Origin: Amycolatopsis sp.
GTDB taxonomy: Bacteria; Actinomycetota; Actinomycetes; Mycobacteriales; Pseudonocardiaceae
Assembly (NCBI RefSeq): GCF_025464955.1
Contig: NZ_JAODNM010000124.1
Span: forward strand, 372,001-436,000
Direction of reading: 5' to 3'
Length of the DNA stretch: 64,000 nt
Shown here: piece by piece, positions 8,116 through 15,820 of the stretch
Layout of the letters: every line of letters begins with the position of its first letter
Numbering within the stretch: the first letter of the stretch is position 1
Notes under the pieces: generated by a model
Databases searched by the model: none
Seen by the model: only the letters and a program-made list of their open reading frames with translations
What the model was told of the DNA's origin: nothing
Position numbers and translations under genes: made by a program

Positions 8116-9306
8116 TCAGCCGAAGTTCTGGCCCTCACCGCGGTAGGTCGGCACGGTCCGTTCGATGCGCTCACCTGCGATGATGTGGTATTCGTCGAAG
8201 CGCTCGGCGAGTTCTCCGGCCTTCACGTGTCGCAGGTAGACGCGGTCACCGAGGCGCAGATCGTGGGCCGCTTCGCCGGTTACCGGGGTCTGCACTTCAC
8301 CGGCACCTTCGAGGCTCACCAGCTTGAGGCCGGCCGGCAGGTAGGGCGACGGCAGGCGGGCAGGCCCGACCGGCCCGGAAGCGACGTAGCCACCGGCGTA
8401 GAGGGTCGCGATCTTCTTCGTCGGCCGCCGCACCACCGGCAGCGCGAACAGTGCCGCCGGCCTCGGGGTGAACCGCGTGTACTCGTCGAACAGGGTCGGC
8501 CCGATCAGGCCCGAGCCGGCGGCGATCTCGGTGACCGCGGCCTCGGCTCCGGTCGATTCGATGCTGCCCGTGCCGCCGCCGTTGACGAACTCGAGGTCGA
8601 CCAGTTCCCGCACCGCGCGCACAGCGGCACCACGCCGCTTCGCGAGCTCGGCGATCGAACGGCGCTGGATCCACCGGACGACAGTGTTCTTCAAGCCATT
8701 GCTCGCCTTGTCGCCGAGACCGGCGATCTGCCCTTCGTACCCCATCATGCCGACCAGCCGGAAACCCTTGCGTGCCATGACATTCCGCGTCATCGCGACG
8801 GCTTGCTTCGGGGTGAACACGGGCGAGCGCCGGGTGCCGACATGCACTCCGGGCAGCGGTCGCCACGATGCGTCGAGCTCGAGGCAGACTCGGATCTCCG
8901 GGTGGTCGTGACCCAACGCGGAATCGACCAGGTCCAGGTGCTCCGAGGAGTCGATCATGATCGAGATGGCCGCCCGCGCCCGCTCGTCGGCCGCCAGCCG
9001 CCGCAGCGCCGCGTGGTCCGCGGTGGGGTACGCGATGAGGATGTCGTCGGTGGTGCCCTGCTCGACATGCCACAACGCCTCGGCGAGCGAGTAGCACATC
9101 AGCCCCTCGAAACCGGGCTGCGCGAGCACCCGTTCCAGCAGGTACCGGCACCGCACGGACTTGCTGACGACCCGGATCGGCTTGCCGGCCGCGCGGCGCG
9201 CCAGATCCGCGACGTTCGCGTCGAACGCCTCGAGGTCGACGAGGGCGAACGGCGCGTCGATCCCCTTGGTAGCCAGGTCGTACGTCGCCGCGTTCACAAT
9301 GGTCAC
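8116..9306 (-). CDS. PLP-dependent amino acid deaminase/aldolase-like enzyme (alanine racemase fold)
   Basis: This gives a 396-residue protein from GTG 9306; an in-frame GTG at 9324 is also possible. The N-terminal fold-III PLP barrel is recognisable, with the likely Schiff-base Lys at about residue 49 (PIRVVSKSVRC) and the phosphate-binding segment NGGGTGSIEST. The C-terminal beta domain ends in DEYHIIAGERIERTVPTYRG. Length and layout fit the family annotated as amino acid deaminase/aldolase, related to D-threonine aldolase and D-serine dehydratase. It is divergent, 90 bases apart, from a sugar-lactone oxidase gene. The true substrate is unknown. Confidence 0.8.
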   Translation of the reverse strand: MTIVNAATYDLATKGIDAPFALVDLEAFDANVADLARRAAGKPIRVVSKSVRCRYLLERVLAQPGFEGLMCYSLAEALWHVEQGTTDDILIAYPTADHAALRRLAADERARAAISIMIDSSEHLDLVDSALGHDHPEIRVCLELDASWRPLPGVHVGTRRSPVFTPKQAVAMTRNVMARKGFRLVGMMGYEGQIAGLGDKASNGLKNTVVRWIQRRSIAELAKRRGAAVRAVRELVDLEFVNGGGTGSIESTGAEAAVTEIAAGSGLIGPTLFDEYTRFTPRPAALFALPVVRRPTKKIATLYAGGYVASGPVGPARLPSPYLPAGLKLVSLEGAGEVQTPVTGEAAHDLRLGDRVYLRHVKAGELAERFDEYHIIAGERIERTVPTYRGEGQNFG

Positions 9307-9395
9307 GAATCCAAGGTACGACACTTGGGCTTGAAACGCGAATACTTTTCACTTATCGTTTGAACAGTCACACCTTCGATTGAACGGGCGTACCG

Positions 9396-10703
9396 ATGAC
9401 ACGGTGGACGAACTGGGCCGGCACGGCGACGGCCGATCCGCTGCGGGTGCACCGGCCCCGGAGCACGTCGGAAATCGTCGACGCCGTCACGACTTCCGCC
9501 ACCGACGGACGCCGAGTGAAGGCGTGGGGCAGCGGGCACTCGTTCACGCCGATCGCGGTCGCGGACTCCGACGCGCTCGACCTCACCGCCTGGACTGGCG
9601 TCGCCTCGGCCGACGTCGAGACCGGACTCGTGACCGTCCGCTCCGGCACGACGTTGAAGGTGCTGAACGCCGAGCTCGACAACCTTGGGCTCGCGATGGT
9701 CAACCTCGGCGACATCGACACGCAGACCGTGTCCGGCGCGATCTCCACCGGCACCCACGGCACCGGCGCCCGCCTCGGCGGAATCGCCACGCAGGTCGCC
9801 GCGCTCGAACTGGTCCTCGCGGACGGTTCCGTGGTGAAGTGCTCGGCCGACCACCGGCCCGACCTGTTCGCCGCGGCCCGGGTCGGTCTCGGCGCGCTCG
9901 GCGTGATCTCGACGGTCACCCTGCAGTGTGAACCCTCGTTCGTCCTGTCCGCACAGGAACGTCCGGAACCCCTCGACCAGGTCCTCGAAGGCTTCGACGA
10001 GTTCGCGGCCACCAACGACCACTTCGAGTTCTACTGGTTCCCCTACGGCAGCAACGCGCTGGTCAAGCGCAACAACCGGCTTCCGGCCGGTAGCGTGCCC
10101 GAGCCGCTGAGCAAGGCGCGTGAATTCCTCGACTACGAGGTCATGGAAAACCTGGCCTTCGGGACGCTCTGCCGGATCGGGCGGACCGTGCCGAGTCTGG
10201 TCCGCCCGCTCGGCAAGCTTTCCTCGAACCTGCTGTCACCCCGCGAGTACAGCGACGTTTCGCACAAGGTGTTCGTCACGCATCGCGCGGTCAAGTTCAC
10301 CGAAGCCGAGTTCGCGATCCCTCGCGAAGCGCTGCACGACGTCCTCGCGGAGCTACGGGCGCTGGTGCCGAAGCTGGAAGTCCCGGTGATGTTCCCGGTC
10401 GAGGTCCGGGTCGCGGCCGGCGACGACATCTGGCTGTCCACAGCGAACGGTCGCGACTCGGCCTACATCGCGATCCACCAGTTCGTCGGCATGCCGTACC
10501 GCGAGTACTTCACGCGCTTCGCGGCCATCGTCGGTGAGGTCGGCGGCCGTCCGCACTGGGGCAAAATGCACGACCTCGACGCCGAAGCGCTGCGGGCTCG
10601 CTACCCGCATTTCGACGACTTCCGGCGCATCCGCAAGGACGTCGACCCCACCGGCGTGTTCGCCAATGCCTACCTCGACCAGGTGCTGGGACCGATCGGT
10701 TAG
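9396..10703 (+). CDS. FAD-linked aldonolactone oxidase (D-arabinono-1,4-lactone / L-gulonolactone oxidase family)
   Basis: The protein has 435 residues. The N-terminal FAD-binding PCMH domain includes WGSGHSFTPI; His48 is at the position that in this family carries covalent FAD. The C-terminal ALO domain carries the diagnostic HWGK motif (RPHWGKMHDL) near residue 385 and ends with the typical DPTGVFANAYLDQVLG. These enzymes oxidise aldonolactones or alditols, making ascorbate-like products. The stop codon overlaps the stop region of the convergent SDR gene by four bases. Divergent pairing with the PLP enzyme suggests shared regulation. Confidence 0.9.
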   Translation: MTRWTNWAGTATADPLRVHRPRSTSEIVDAVTTSATDGRRVKAWGSGHSFTPIAVADSDALDLTAWTGVASADVETGLVTVRSGTTLKVLNAELDNLGLAMVNLGDIDTQTVSGAISTGTHGTGARLGGIATQVAALELVLADGSVVKCSADHRPDLFAAARVGLGALGVISTVTLQCEPSFVLSAQERPEPLDQVLEGFDEFAATNDHFEFYWFPYGSNALVKRNNRLPAGSVPEPLSKAREFLDYEVMENLAFGTLCRIGRTVPSLVRPLGKLSSNLLSPREYSDVSHKVFVTHRAVKFTEAEFAIPREALHDVLAELRALVPKLEVPVMFPVEVRVAAGDDIWLSTANGRDSAYIAIHQFVGMPYREYFTRFAAIVGEVGGRPHWGKMHDLDAEALRARYPHFDDFRRIRKDVDPTGVFANAYLDQVLGPIG

Positions 10704-11356
10704 TCGACGGTCCCGGCTACGGCTGCCTCGACCAGAGTCTCGCCCTCGATGAGTTCGAGGGTGCGCTTGACCGTGTGCGGCGCGTTGAGCAGAGCGGCGA
10801 GCACCGCGGCGACGTCGTCGCGGGACACGCTGCCGTAGCCGGTCGACTCGGCGATGAGCACCTTGCCGGTGCCTTCGTCGTTGGTCAGGCTGCCGGGCCG
10901 GAGGATCGTCCAGTCGAGGTCGCGCGTGCGCAGGTCGTCCTCGGCGGCCTTCTTGGCGCGGAGGTAGATCGCGAACGTCGGTTCGATGCTGGGGTCGTCC
11001 ACCCGGTCGGCGCCCATCGAGCCGACCTGGATGTGCCGCCGGACACCGGCCCGCTCGGCTGCCTCGGCGAACAGGGCCGCGGCACCGCGGTCGACGGTGT
11101 CCTTGCGGTCCGTCCCGCTCGCCGGTCCGGCGCCGGCCGCGAAGATGGCGGCGTCGGCACCGGACAGCACCGCGGCGACGGTGTCCACATCGGACTTCTC
11201 CAGGTCGAGCACTACCGGCTCGGCTCCGCGCGCCTTCAGATCTGCGGCCTGGTCGGCGTTCCTGATGATCCCTACCGGCTGGTCGCCGCCCGCGCTGAGC
11301 AGCTTTTCCAGTCGTAGGGCGATCTGGCCATGTCCACCTGCAATGACAACTCGCAT
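10700..11356 (-). CDS. NAD(P)-binding SDR-like protein (atypical SDR, YhfK/NmrA type)
   Basis: The protein has 218 residues from the ATG at 11356, where the Rossmann fold begins (MRVVIAGGHGQIALRLEKLL); the frame is open further upstream but that part is not domain-like. The glycine-rich GGHGQIA motif and SGADAAIFAAGAGP identify an atypical SDR that binds NAD(P)H and often lacks the Tyr-Lys pair. Members act as redox sensors or oxidoreductases of unknown substrate. The gene lies 19 bases downstream of the conserved unknown at 11376 and ends head-on into the lactone oxidase gene. Confidence 0.85.
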   Translation of the reverse strand: MRVVIAGGHGQIALRLEKLLSAGGDQPVGIIRNADQAADLKARGAEPVVLDLEKSDVDTVAAVLSGADAAIFAAGAGPASGTDRKDTVDRGAAALFAEAAERAGVRRHIQVGSMGADRVDDPSIEPTFAIYLRAKKAAEDDLRTRDLDWTILRPGSLTNDEGTGKVLIAESTGYGSVSRDDVAAVLAALLNAPHTVKRTLELIEGETLVEAAVAGTVD

Positions 11357-11375
11357 GTGGCCGAGGGTAACGCTG

Positions 11376-12032
11376 TTACTCGGCCTCTGCCTCTGCCGGA
11401 ACCTCGGCTGTGGCGAGCAACTCCTCGTAGACCATCTCGTTGACCCAGCGCGAGACCGGGTCCTCGTCGAGCAGGATGCGTTCGGTGCGGCCCTCGAGGT
11501 CGACGTCGACCATCGCCTCCGGGTCGGCGGTGACCACGGCGAGCCCGTACGCACGGGCGCGCGGCAGGCAGTTGGCGACGTAATCCTCGGTCATGATCGC
11601 CGGTGAGGGCAGGACCATCGCGGCCTCGCCGTAACGGGCGAACGGCACCGCGGACGCCATCGCCGTGCGCCAGTGACGGGCGACCACGATGACGCCGAGG
11701 ATCTCGGCGGCCGGGGCGGGCGCAGTCGCCGCAAGCTCCGGCCAGGTCCAAGTGTCGACGGTGGCGCGGTCGGCGATCGGCGGCATGCCGACCGCGATGC
11801 GCTCGGCGTGCACCTCGGTGCGCAGCTTCGCGACCACGCAGACCTTGCGGCCCAGCAGCGTCATCTCCGGCAGGACCTGTCCGTGCCAGCCGAGCAGCGC
11901 GGCGGCCTCCCGTGCCAGGGTTTCGACGCTCGCGGGCAACTCGACCGGGGGCACCACCCGACTCGGCAGGGACCGGCTGCTCTTCGCCGCATCGGTCACC
12001 GCGGTGTTCTGGGGTGTGGGTGTTGCCGCCAC
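11376..12032 (-). CDS. Conserved hypothetical protein, 218 aa
   Basis: I choose GTG 12032 because GGGAGG lies seven bases upstream; the frame extends to a TTG at 12068 that overlaps this ribosome site. I recognise no named domain. Residues 30-215 look globular (EAAALLGWHGQVLPEMTLLG, EILGVIVVARHWRTAMASA), with acidic ends, no signal peptide and no membrane segment. It is followed after 19 bases by the SDR gene, and the two are probably co-transcribed from the long upstream region. Confidence 0.65.
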   Translation of the reverse strand: MAATPTPQNTAVTDAAKSSRSLPSRVVPPVELPASVETLAREAAALLGWHGQVLPEMTLLGRKVCVVAKLRTEVHAERIAVGMPPIADRATVDTWTWPELAATAPAPAAEILGVIVVARHWRTAMASAVPFARYGEAAMVLPSPAIMTEDYVANCLPRARAYGLAVVTADPEAMVDVDLEGRTERILLDEDPVSRWVNEMVYEELLATAEVPAEAEAE

Positions 12033-12505
12033 GAGTTCCGCCTCCCTCTTAGTGCCCGGACTCTCCAACCACGAGAGCTTCCGAGTCCGGCTGTTTCAAG
12101 CTGGCGTGCCCGCCGCGGCTTCACAGCCGCAAAAGTGCACATGACTTTGGTACCAGTGCGCCGCGTCGGGGACGCCACCTTGCGAGAGTGGCTGCGATCG
12201 GCGGCGGTCAGCGGTCGGTGACCGGTCGACGGGCGGTCACCGGACTTCAGCCCGACCGTGCCGCCGGACGGGTGAGAGCGGGCTGAGTGGCGTAACGAGT
12301 GGTCAAAAATGCGGAGCCCGGTGTCATGCGACACATCCCCGGCAAAAGGTTCAAGGCATACGGCCGTTCGGCGTAACCGAGGCGGCCATCCACTGTGGAC
12401 GCGCCTGGTGGAGGGTGACGTACACCGCAGCGGTCCCCGGGCATCCGGTTTAGGGTTACCGACGGGTTACACCACAGCCGTGATGACAGCCGTGATGGAG
12501 GATCG
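12033..12505. other. Long divergent intergenic region
   Basis: This 473-base region separates the unknown gene (minus) from the malyl-CoA lyase-like gene (plus). It contains an 8-bp hairpin (GGTGACCG at 12217-12224 with CGGTCACC at 12234-12241) and a tandem 12-mer next to the start of the lyase gene. No coding frame looks real. The length suggests regulated promoters, but I cannot place their boxes. Confidence 0.5.
12474..12497 (+). repeat. Perfect tandem 12-mer just before the lyase start
   Basis: ACAGCCGTGATG occurs twice end to end at 12474-12485 and 12486-12497. The second copy runs into the GGAGG ribosome site (12497-12501) of the gene starting at 12506. It may be a replication slippage product, or it may affect translation initiation because each copy contains an ATG. 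Confidence 0.7.
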
Positions 12506-13576
12506 ATGCGCTCGCCGAAGGACTTCTTCGCCCCGCTCGCCATTGGCGCGCCGGACCCGCTCCGCCAGATTCCGGTGCCGCCGTCGAGGATGATCCACTT
12601 CTTCGACCCGAGCAACGAGAAGATGGCGGCCAAGGTGCCGGACCTCGCGAGGAAGGTCGACGTCCTGCTCGGCAACCTGGAAGACGCCGTGCGGGCGGAC
12701 CGCAAGGAAGCCGCGCGTGACGGGCTGGTCGCCATCGCGAAGGCCACCGACTTCGGCGCGACGCAGTTGTGGACCCGGGTCAACAGCCTCGATTCGCCGT
12801 GGGCGCTCGACGACCTGGTGACGCTGGTCACCGAAATCGGCGACAAGCTCGACGTGATCATGGTGCCGAAGGTCGAGGGCGCACAGGACATCCACTATGT
12901 CGACCGGCTGCTCGCCCAGCTCGAAGCGCGTGCCGGGCTGACGAAACCCCTGCTGGTACACGCGATTCTGGAGACCGCCAGCGGCGTGGCGAACGTCGAG
13001 GAGATCGCCGGCGCGAGCCCGCGGATGCAGGGCATCTCGCTGGGCCCGGCGGACCTCGCCGCGAGCCGCCGGATGAAGACCACGCGGGTCGGCGGCGGGC
13101 ACCCCGGCTACCTCGTGCGGACCGACCCGGTCGGCGAGGACCTCCACGAGGGCCGCACGACCTACCAGCAGGACCTGTGGCATTACACGGTCGCGCGCAT
13201 GGTCGACGCCTGCGCGGCGAACGGGATCCTGCCGTACTACGGGCCGTTCGGTGACATTCGCGACGTCGTCGGCTGCGAAGACCAGTTCCGCAACGCGTTC
13301 ATCCTCGGCTGCGTCGGCGCGTGGAGCCTGCATCCGGTGCAGATCGACATCGCGAAGCGGGTTTTCTCGCCCGCACCCGAAGACGTCGCGTGGGCCCGCA
13401 AGGTCATCAAGGCGATGGGCGACGGGACCGGCGCGGTGATGATCGACGGGAAGATGCAGGACGACGCTTCGGTGAAGCAGTGCCGGGTGGTGGCCGAACT
13501 GGCCGACGCACTGGCCGAAAACGACCCCGAACTGGCCAAGGCGTACGCGGCCGCCGAAGTGTTATCGGAGGACTGA
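12506..13576 (+). CDS. HpcH/HpaI aldolase, malyl-CoA/beta-methylmalyl-CoA lyase-like
   Basis: The protein has 356 residues, with a GGAGG site four bases before the ATG. The CitE-type TIM barrel is clear: LLGNLEDAVRADRKEAAR binds Mg2+ through its Glu/Asp, LWTRVNS supplies the CoA/carboxylate Arg, and AILETASGVANVEEIA is the second metal segment. The length (about 320-360) and the extra GGHPGYLVRTDPVGEDLHEGR insertion fit Mcl1-type lyases rather than citrate lyase beta. Mcl1 cleaves (3S)-malyl-CoA and beta-methylmalyl-CoA in the ethylmalonyl-CoA pathway. A second CitE-like gene follows after four bases. Confidence 0.85.
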   Translation: MRSPKDFFAPLAIGAPDPLRQIPVPPSRMIHFFDPSNEKMAAKVPDLARKVDVLLGNLEDAVRADRKEAARDGLVAIAKATDFGATQLWTRVNSLDSPWALDDLVTLVTEIGDKLDVIMVPKVEGAQDIHYVDRLLAQLEARAGLTKPLLVHAILETASGVANVEEIAGASPRMQGISLGPADLAASRRMKTTRVGGGHPGYLVRTDPVGEDLHEGRTTYQQDLWHYTVARMVDACAANGILPYYGPFGDIRDVVGCEDQFRNAFILGCVGAWSLHPVQIDIAKRVFSPAPEDVAWARKVIKAMGDGTGAVMIDGKMQDDASVKQCRVVAELADALAENDPELAKAYAAAEVLSED

Positions 13577-13580
13577 GAAG

Positions 13581-14447
13581 ATGACCGAGCTGAAGCCGAG
13601 ACGTTCTGTCCTCTATATGCCCGGCGCGAACGAACGCGCGCTGGAGAAGGCGAAAACGCTGCCCGCCGACGCGCTGATCCTCGACCTCGAGGACGCCGTC
13701 ACGCCGGACGCGAAGGAAGCCGCGCGGGAACGCGTCTGCGCCGCCGCGGCGTCCGGCGAGTACGGCACCCGCGAGGTGACCATCCGGGTCAACGGCATCG
13801 ACACCGAGTGGCACGAAGCCGACGTCCGTGCCGCCGCGAAAGCGGGCCCGGCCGCCGTCGTCGTCCCGAAGGTGAACTCGGCTCGCGAAGTGCACAACAT
13901 CGAGCGCGCCCTCGAACTCGGCGGAGCGCCGGAGCACACCAAGATCTGGGCGATGCTCGAAACCCCCGTCGCCATGCTGCACGCCGAGGAGATCGCCGCG
14001 GCGAGCGAGCGGCTGACCGTCCTGGTCATGGGCACCAACGACCTCGCGAAGGAATTGCACGCCGAACACGTCCCGGGCCGCGCGCCCCTGCTCGGCGGCC
14101 TTTCGCTGAGCCTCCTGGCCGCACGCGCGTCCGGCAAAGTGATCCTCGACGGCGTCTACAACGACGTGAAAGACCTTGCGGGTTTCGAAGCGGAGTGCCT
14201 GCAGGGACGGCAATTCGGCTTCGACGGCAAGACGTTGATCCACCCTGGCCAGCTCGAAGCCTCCAACCGCGTCTTCGCCCCGTCCGCCGAGGAAATCGAG
14301 CGCTCGCAGCGGATCATCGAGGCCTTCACCCAGGCGCAGGCCGCCGGCCAAGGCGTCGTGACCGTCGACGGCCGGATGATCGAAAACCTCCACGTCGACA
14401 ACGCCCGCCGCACCCTGGCCCTCGCCGACGCCATCGGCGCGCGGTAG
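13581..14447 (+). CDS. CoA ester lyase / (3S)-malyl-CoA thioesterase-like (CitE family)
   Basis: The protein has 288 residues and starts four bases after the preceding lyase gene, in one operon. Motifs are RRSVLYMPGANERALEKA (CoA binding), LDLEDAVTPDAKEAAR and MLETPVAMLHAEEIA (metal binding), VTIRVNG and FDGKTLIHPGQ. The size and the pairing with a longer Mcl1-like gene fit Mcl2, the thioesterase that releases free malate from malyl-CoA in the ethylmalonyl-CoA pathway. A generic CitE-like lyase is the alternative; no residue visible here decides between lyase and thioesterase. Confidence 0.82.
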   Translation: MTELKPRRSVLYMPGANERALEKAKTLPADALILDLEDAVTPDAKEAARERVCAAAASGEYGTREVTIRVNGIDTEWHEADVRAAAKAGPAAVVVPKVNSAREVHNIERALELGGAPEHTKIWAMLETPVAMLHAEEIAAASERLTVLVMGTNDLAKELHAEHVPGRAPLLGGLSLSLLAARASGKVILDGVYNDVKDLAGFEAECLQGRQFGFDGKTLIHPGQLEASNRVFAPSAEEIERSQRIIEAFTQAQAAGQGVVTVDGRMIENLHVDNARRTLALADAIGAR

Positions 14448-14453
14448 GACTCG

Positions 14454-15668
14454 TCAGCCGATGGCGGTGAGGACGCCGTTGCGAGCGCCGATGATCAGGG
14501 CGGCGTCCGCGGTGAGGGCCGGGTAGCCGTCGATCGGGGCGCCGAGGTCGACGTCGAACAGGCGCTTTCCGCCGACGTCGTAACCGTCGGCGTGGCCGTT
14601 CTGGCCACCGAAGTAGACATCGTAGGCCCGGTCGAGGACCGTGGAGCTCCAGATCTGCGCGCCCACCGGGCCGTAGCGGGCGAGTTCGGCACCCGTGCGG
14701 ACATCGAAGACGTGCACCAGCTCAGCATGGTCGCCCACATAGGCCAGGCCAGACGCGGTCACCGCGGGCGAGGAGTACGTGATCGCGCGTTGCGCGTTCC
14801 ACGCTGGGGTTCCGTCGTGGTGGTAGGCCCATTCGCGGGTTCCGTTGGTTCCGAGCAGCGCGGTTCCGTCGGCGGCCAGACCGGCTGAAACTTCGGTGAT
14901 GTCGTCGCCGGGGTCGGCTCGCCACGCCACGGCGGCGGACGCGCCGCGATCGTCGATCGCGACCAGTGCTGAGCCGGCCGTGGTGTACAGCCGCCCGCTC
15001 CCATCGGTGACCACCGACCCGTAGGACACCGAGCCTGCCTGGACCGTCCACACGACACGGTGTGCCGACGCGACGTCGAGAGCGGTCACCGAGCCGGACG
15101 TATCGCCGACGTAGACCCGTTTTCCGTCGACACTGACCGGTGAAGTGGGCTCACCTGACAACGTCTCCGACCACAGCCGGGCGCCGGACGGCGACACCGC
15201 GACCAGCTCATTGCCGGCCGTGGGCACGAGCAGGACGCCGCTGGACAGCACAAGCGGTGAGCTGGACAGGTCGCCGCCGCCCTGCTTCCCGGTGTCGAAC
15301 GTCCAGCGGTCGGCACCCGTGGCGGGATCGAGCGCGTGCAGCACGCCGGCGTTCGACGAGACGTAGATCGTGCCGTCGGCACCGACCACCGGCCCCGGCG
15401 TGACCGCGCCTTCGAGTGTTCGGCGCCAGCGCACGTTCCCGGTTCGAGGACCGTCCACTGCGGACGATCCACTGTGCCGGGCGTCGTGCAGCGCCGACGG
15501 CCACGGCGTCCAACTCGCGACGCCGGGAGCCCCTGCCGGGAACGATGACAGCGACGGCAACGACGAGACGGGTTTCGCCACCGGCTGGGCGTCCGTACAC
15601 GCTGCGGCCAGCGAACACACCAGCACGAGCGCCCCGGCGGTGACGAGCTTGCGGCCGATGGTCTTCAC
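14454..15668 (-). CDS. PQQ-like beta-propeller lipoprotein
   Basis: The protein has 404 residues from GTG 15668; a longer frame to 15734 would place 22 basic residues before the signal. The lipoprotein signal is KTIGRKLVTAGALVLVCSLAAAC, with the lipidated Cys at about residue 24. The mature part repeats the PQQ/propeller blade motif: TIYVSSNAGVLHALDPATG, VYVGDTSGSVTALDV, LAYVGDHAELVHVFD, VYFGGQNGHADGYDV. Such proteins are surface scaffolds or BamB-like; no cofactor or catalytic residues are evident. It ends seven bases from the convergent CoA ester lyase gene. Confidence 0.8.
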   Translation of the reverse strand: MKTIGRKLVTAGALVLVCSLAAACTDAQPVAKPVSSLPSLSSFPAGAPGVASWTPWPSALHDARHSGSSAVDGPRTGNVRWRRTLEGAVTPGPVVGADGTIYVSSNAGVLHALDPATGADRWTFDTGKQGGGDLSSSPLVLSSGVLLVPTAGNELVAVSPSGARLWSETLSGEPTSPVSVDGKRVYVGDTSGSVTALDVASAHRVVWTVQAGSVSYGSVVTDGSGRLYTTAGSALVAIDDRGASAAVAWRADPGDDITEVSAGLAADGTALLGTNGTREWAYHHDGTPAWNAQRAITYSSPAVTASGLAYVGDHAELVHVFDVRTGAELARYGPVGAQIWSSTVLDRAYDVYFGGQNGHADGYDVGGKRLFDVDLGAPIDGYPALTADAALIIGARNGVLTAIG

Positions 15669-15795
15669 GACCTCGACCCTACGATCAAGCGGCCGCCGAA
15701 ACCGCCACGACGGGCACCGGTAAGAAACCCGCAACCAGTTCCCGCTGGGGCAAGGGCTAGGCCCGTCCGGGTGCGGGTGTCCCGCAGGGCACCGT

Positions 15796-15818
15796 AACCG
15801 GCCGGAACGCTCACGAGT
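15796..15818 (+). repeat. Family B palindromic element, single arm
   Basis: This 23-base arm (AACCGGCCGGAACGCTCACG...) differs by one base from the right arm at 30928-30950. It lies three bases past the stop codon of the minus-strand unknown gene (15821) and in the spacer before the propeller lipoprotein gene. Confidence 0.7.
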
Positions 15819-15820
15819 CT

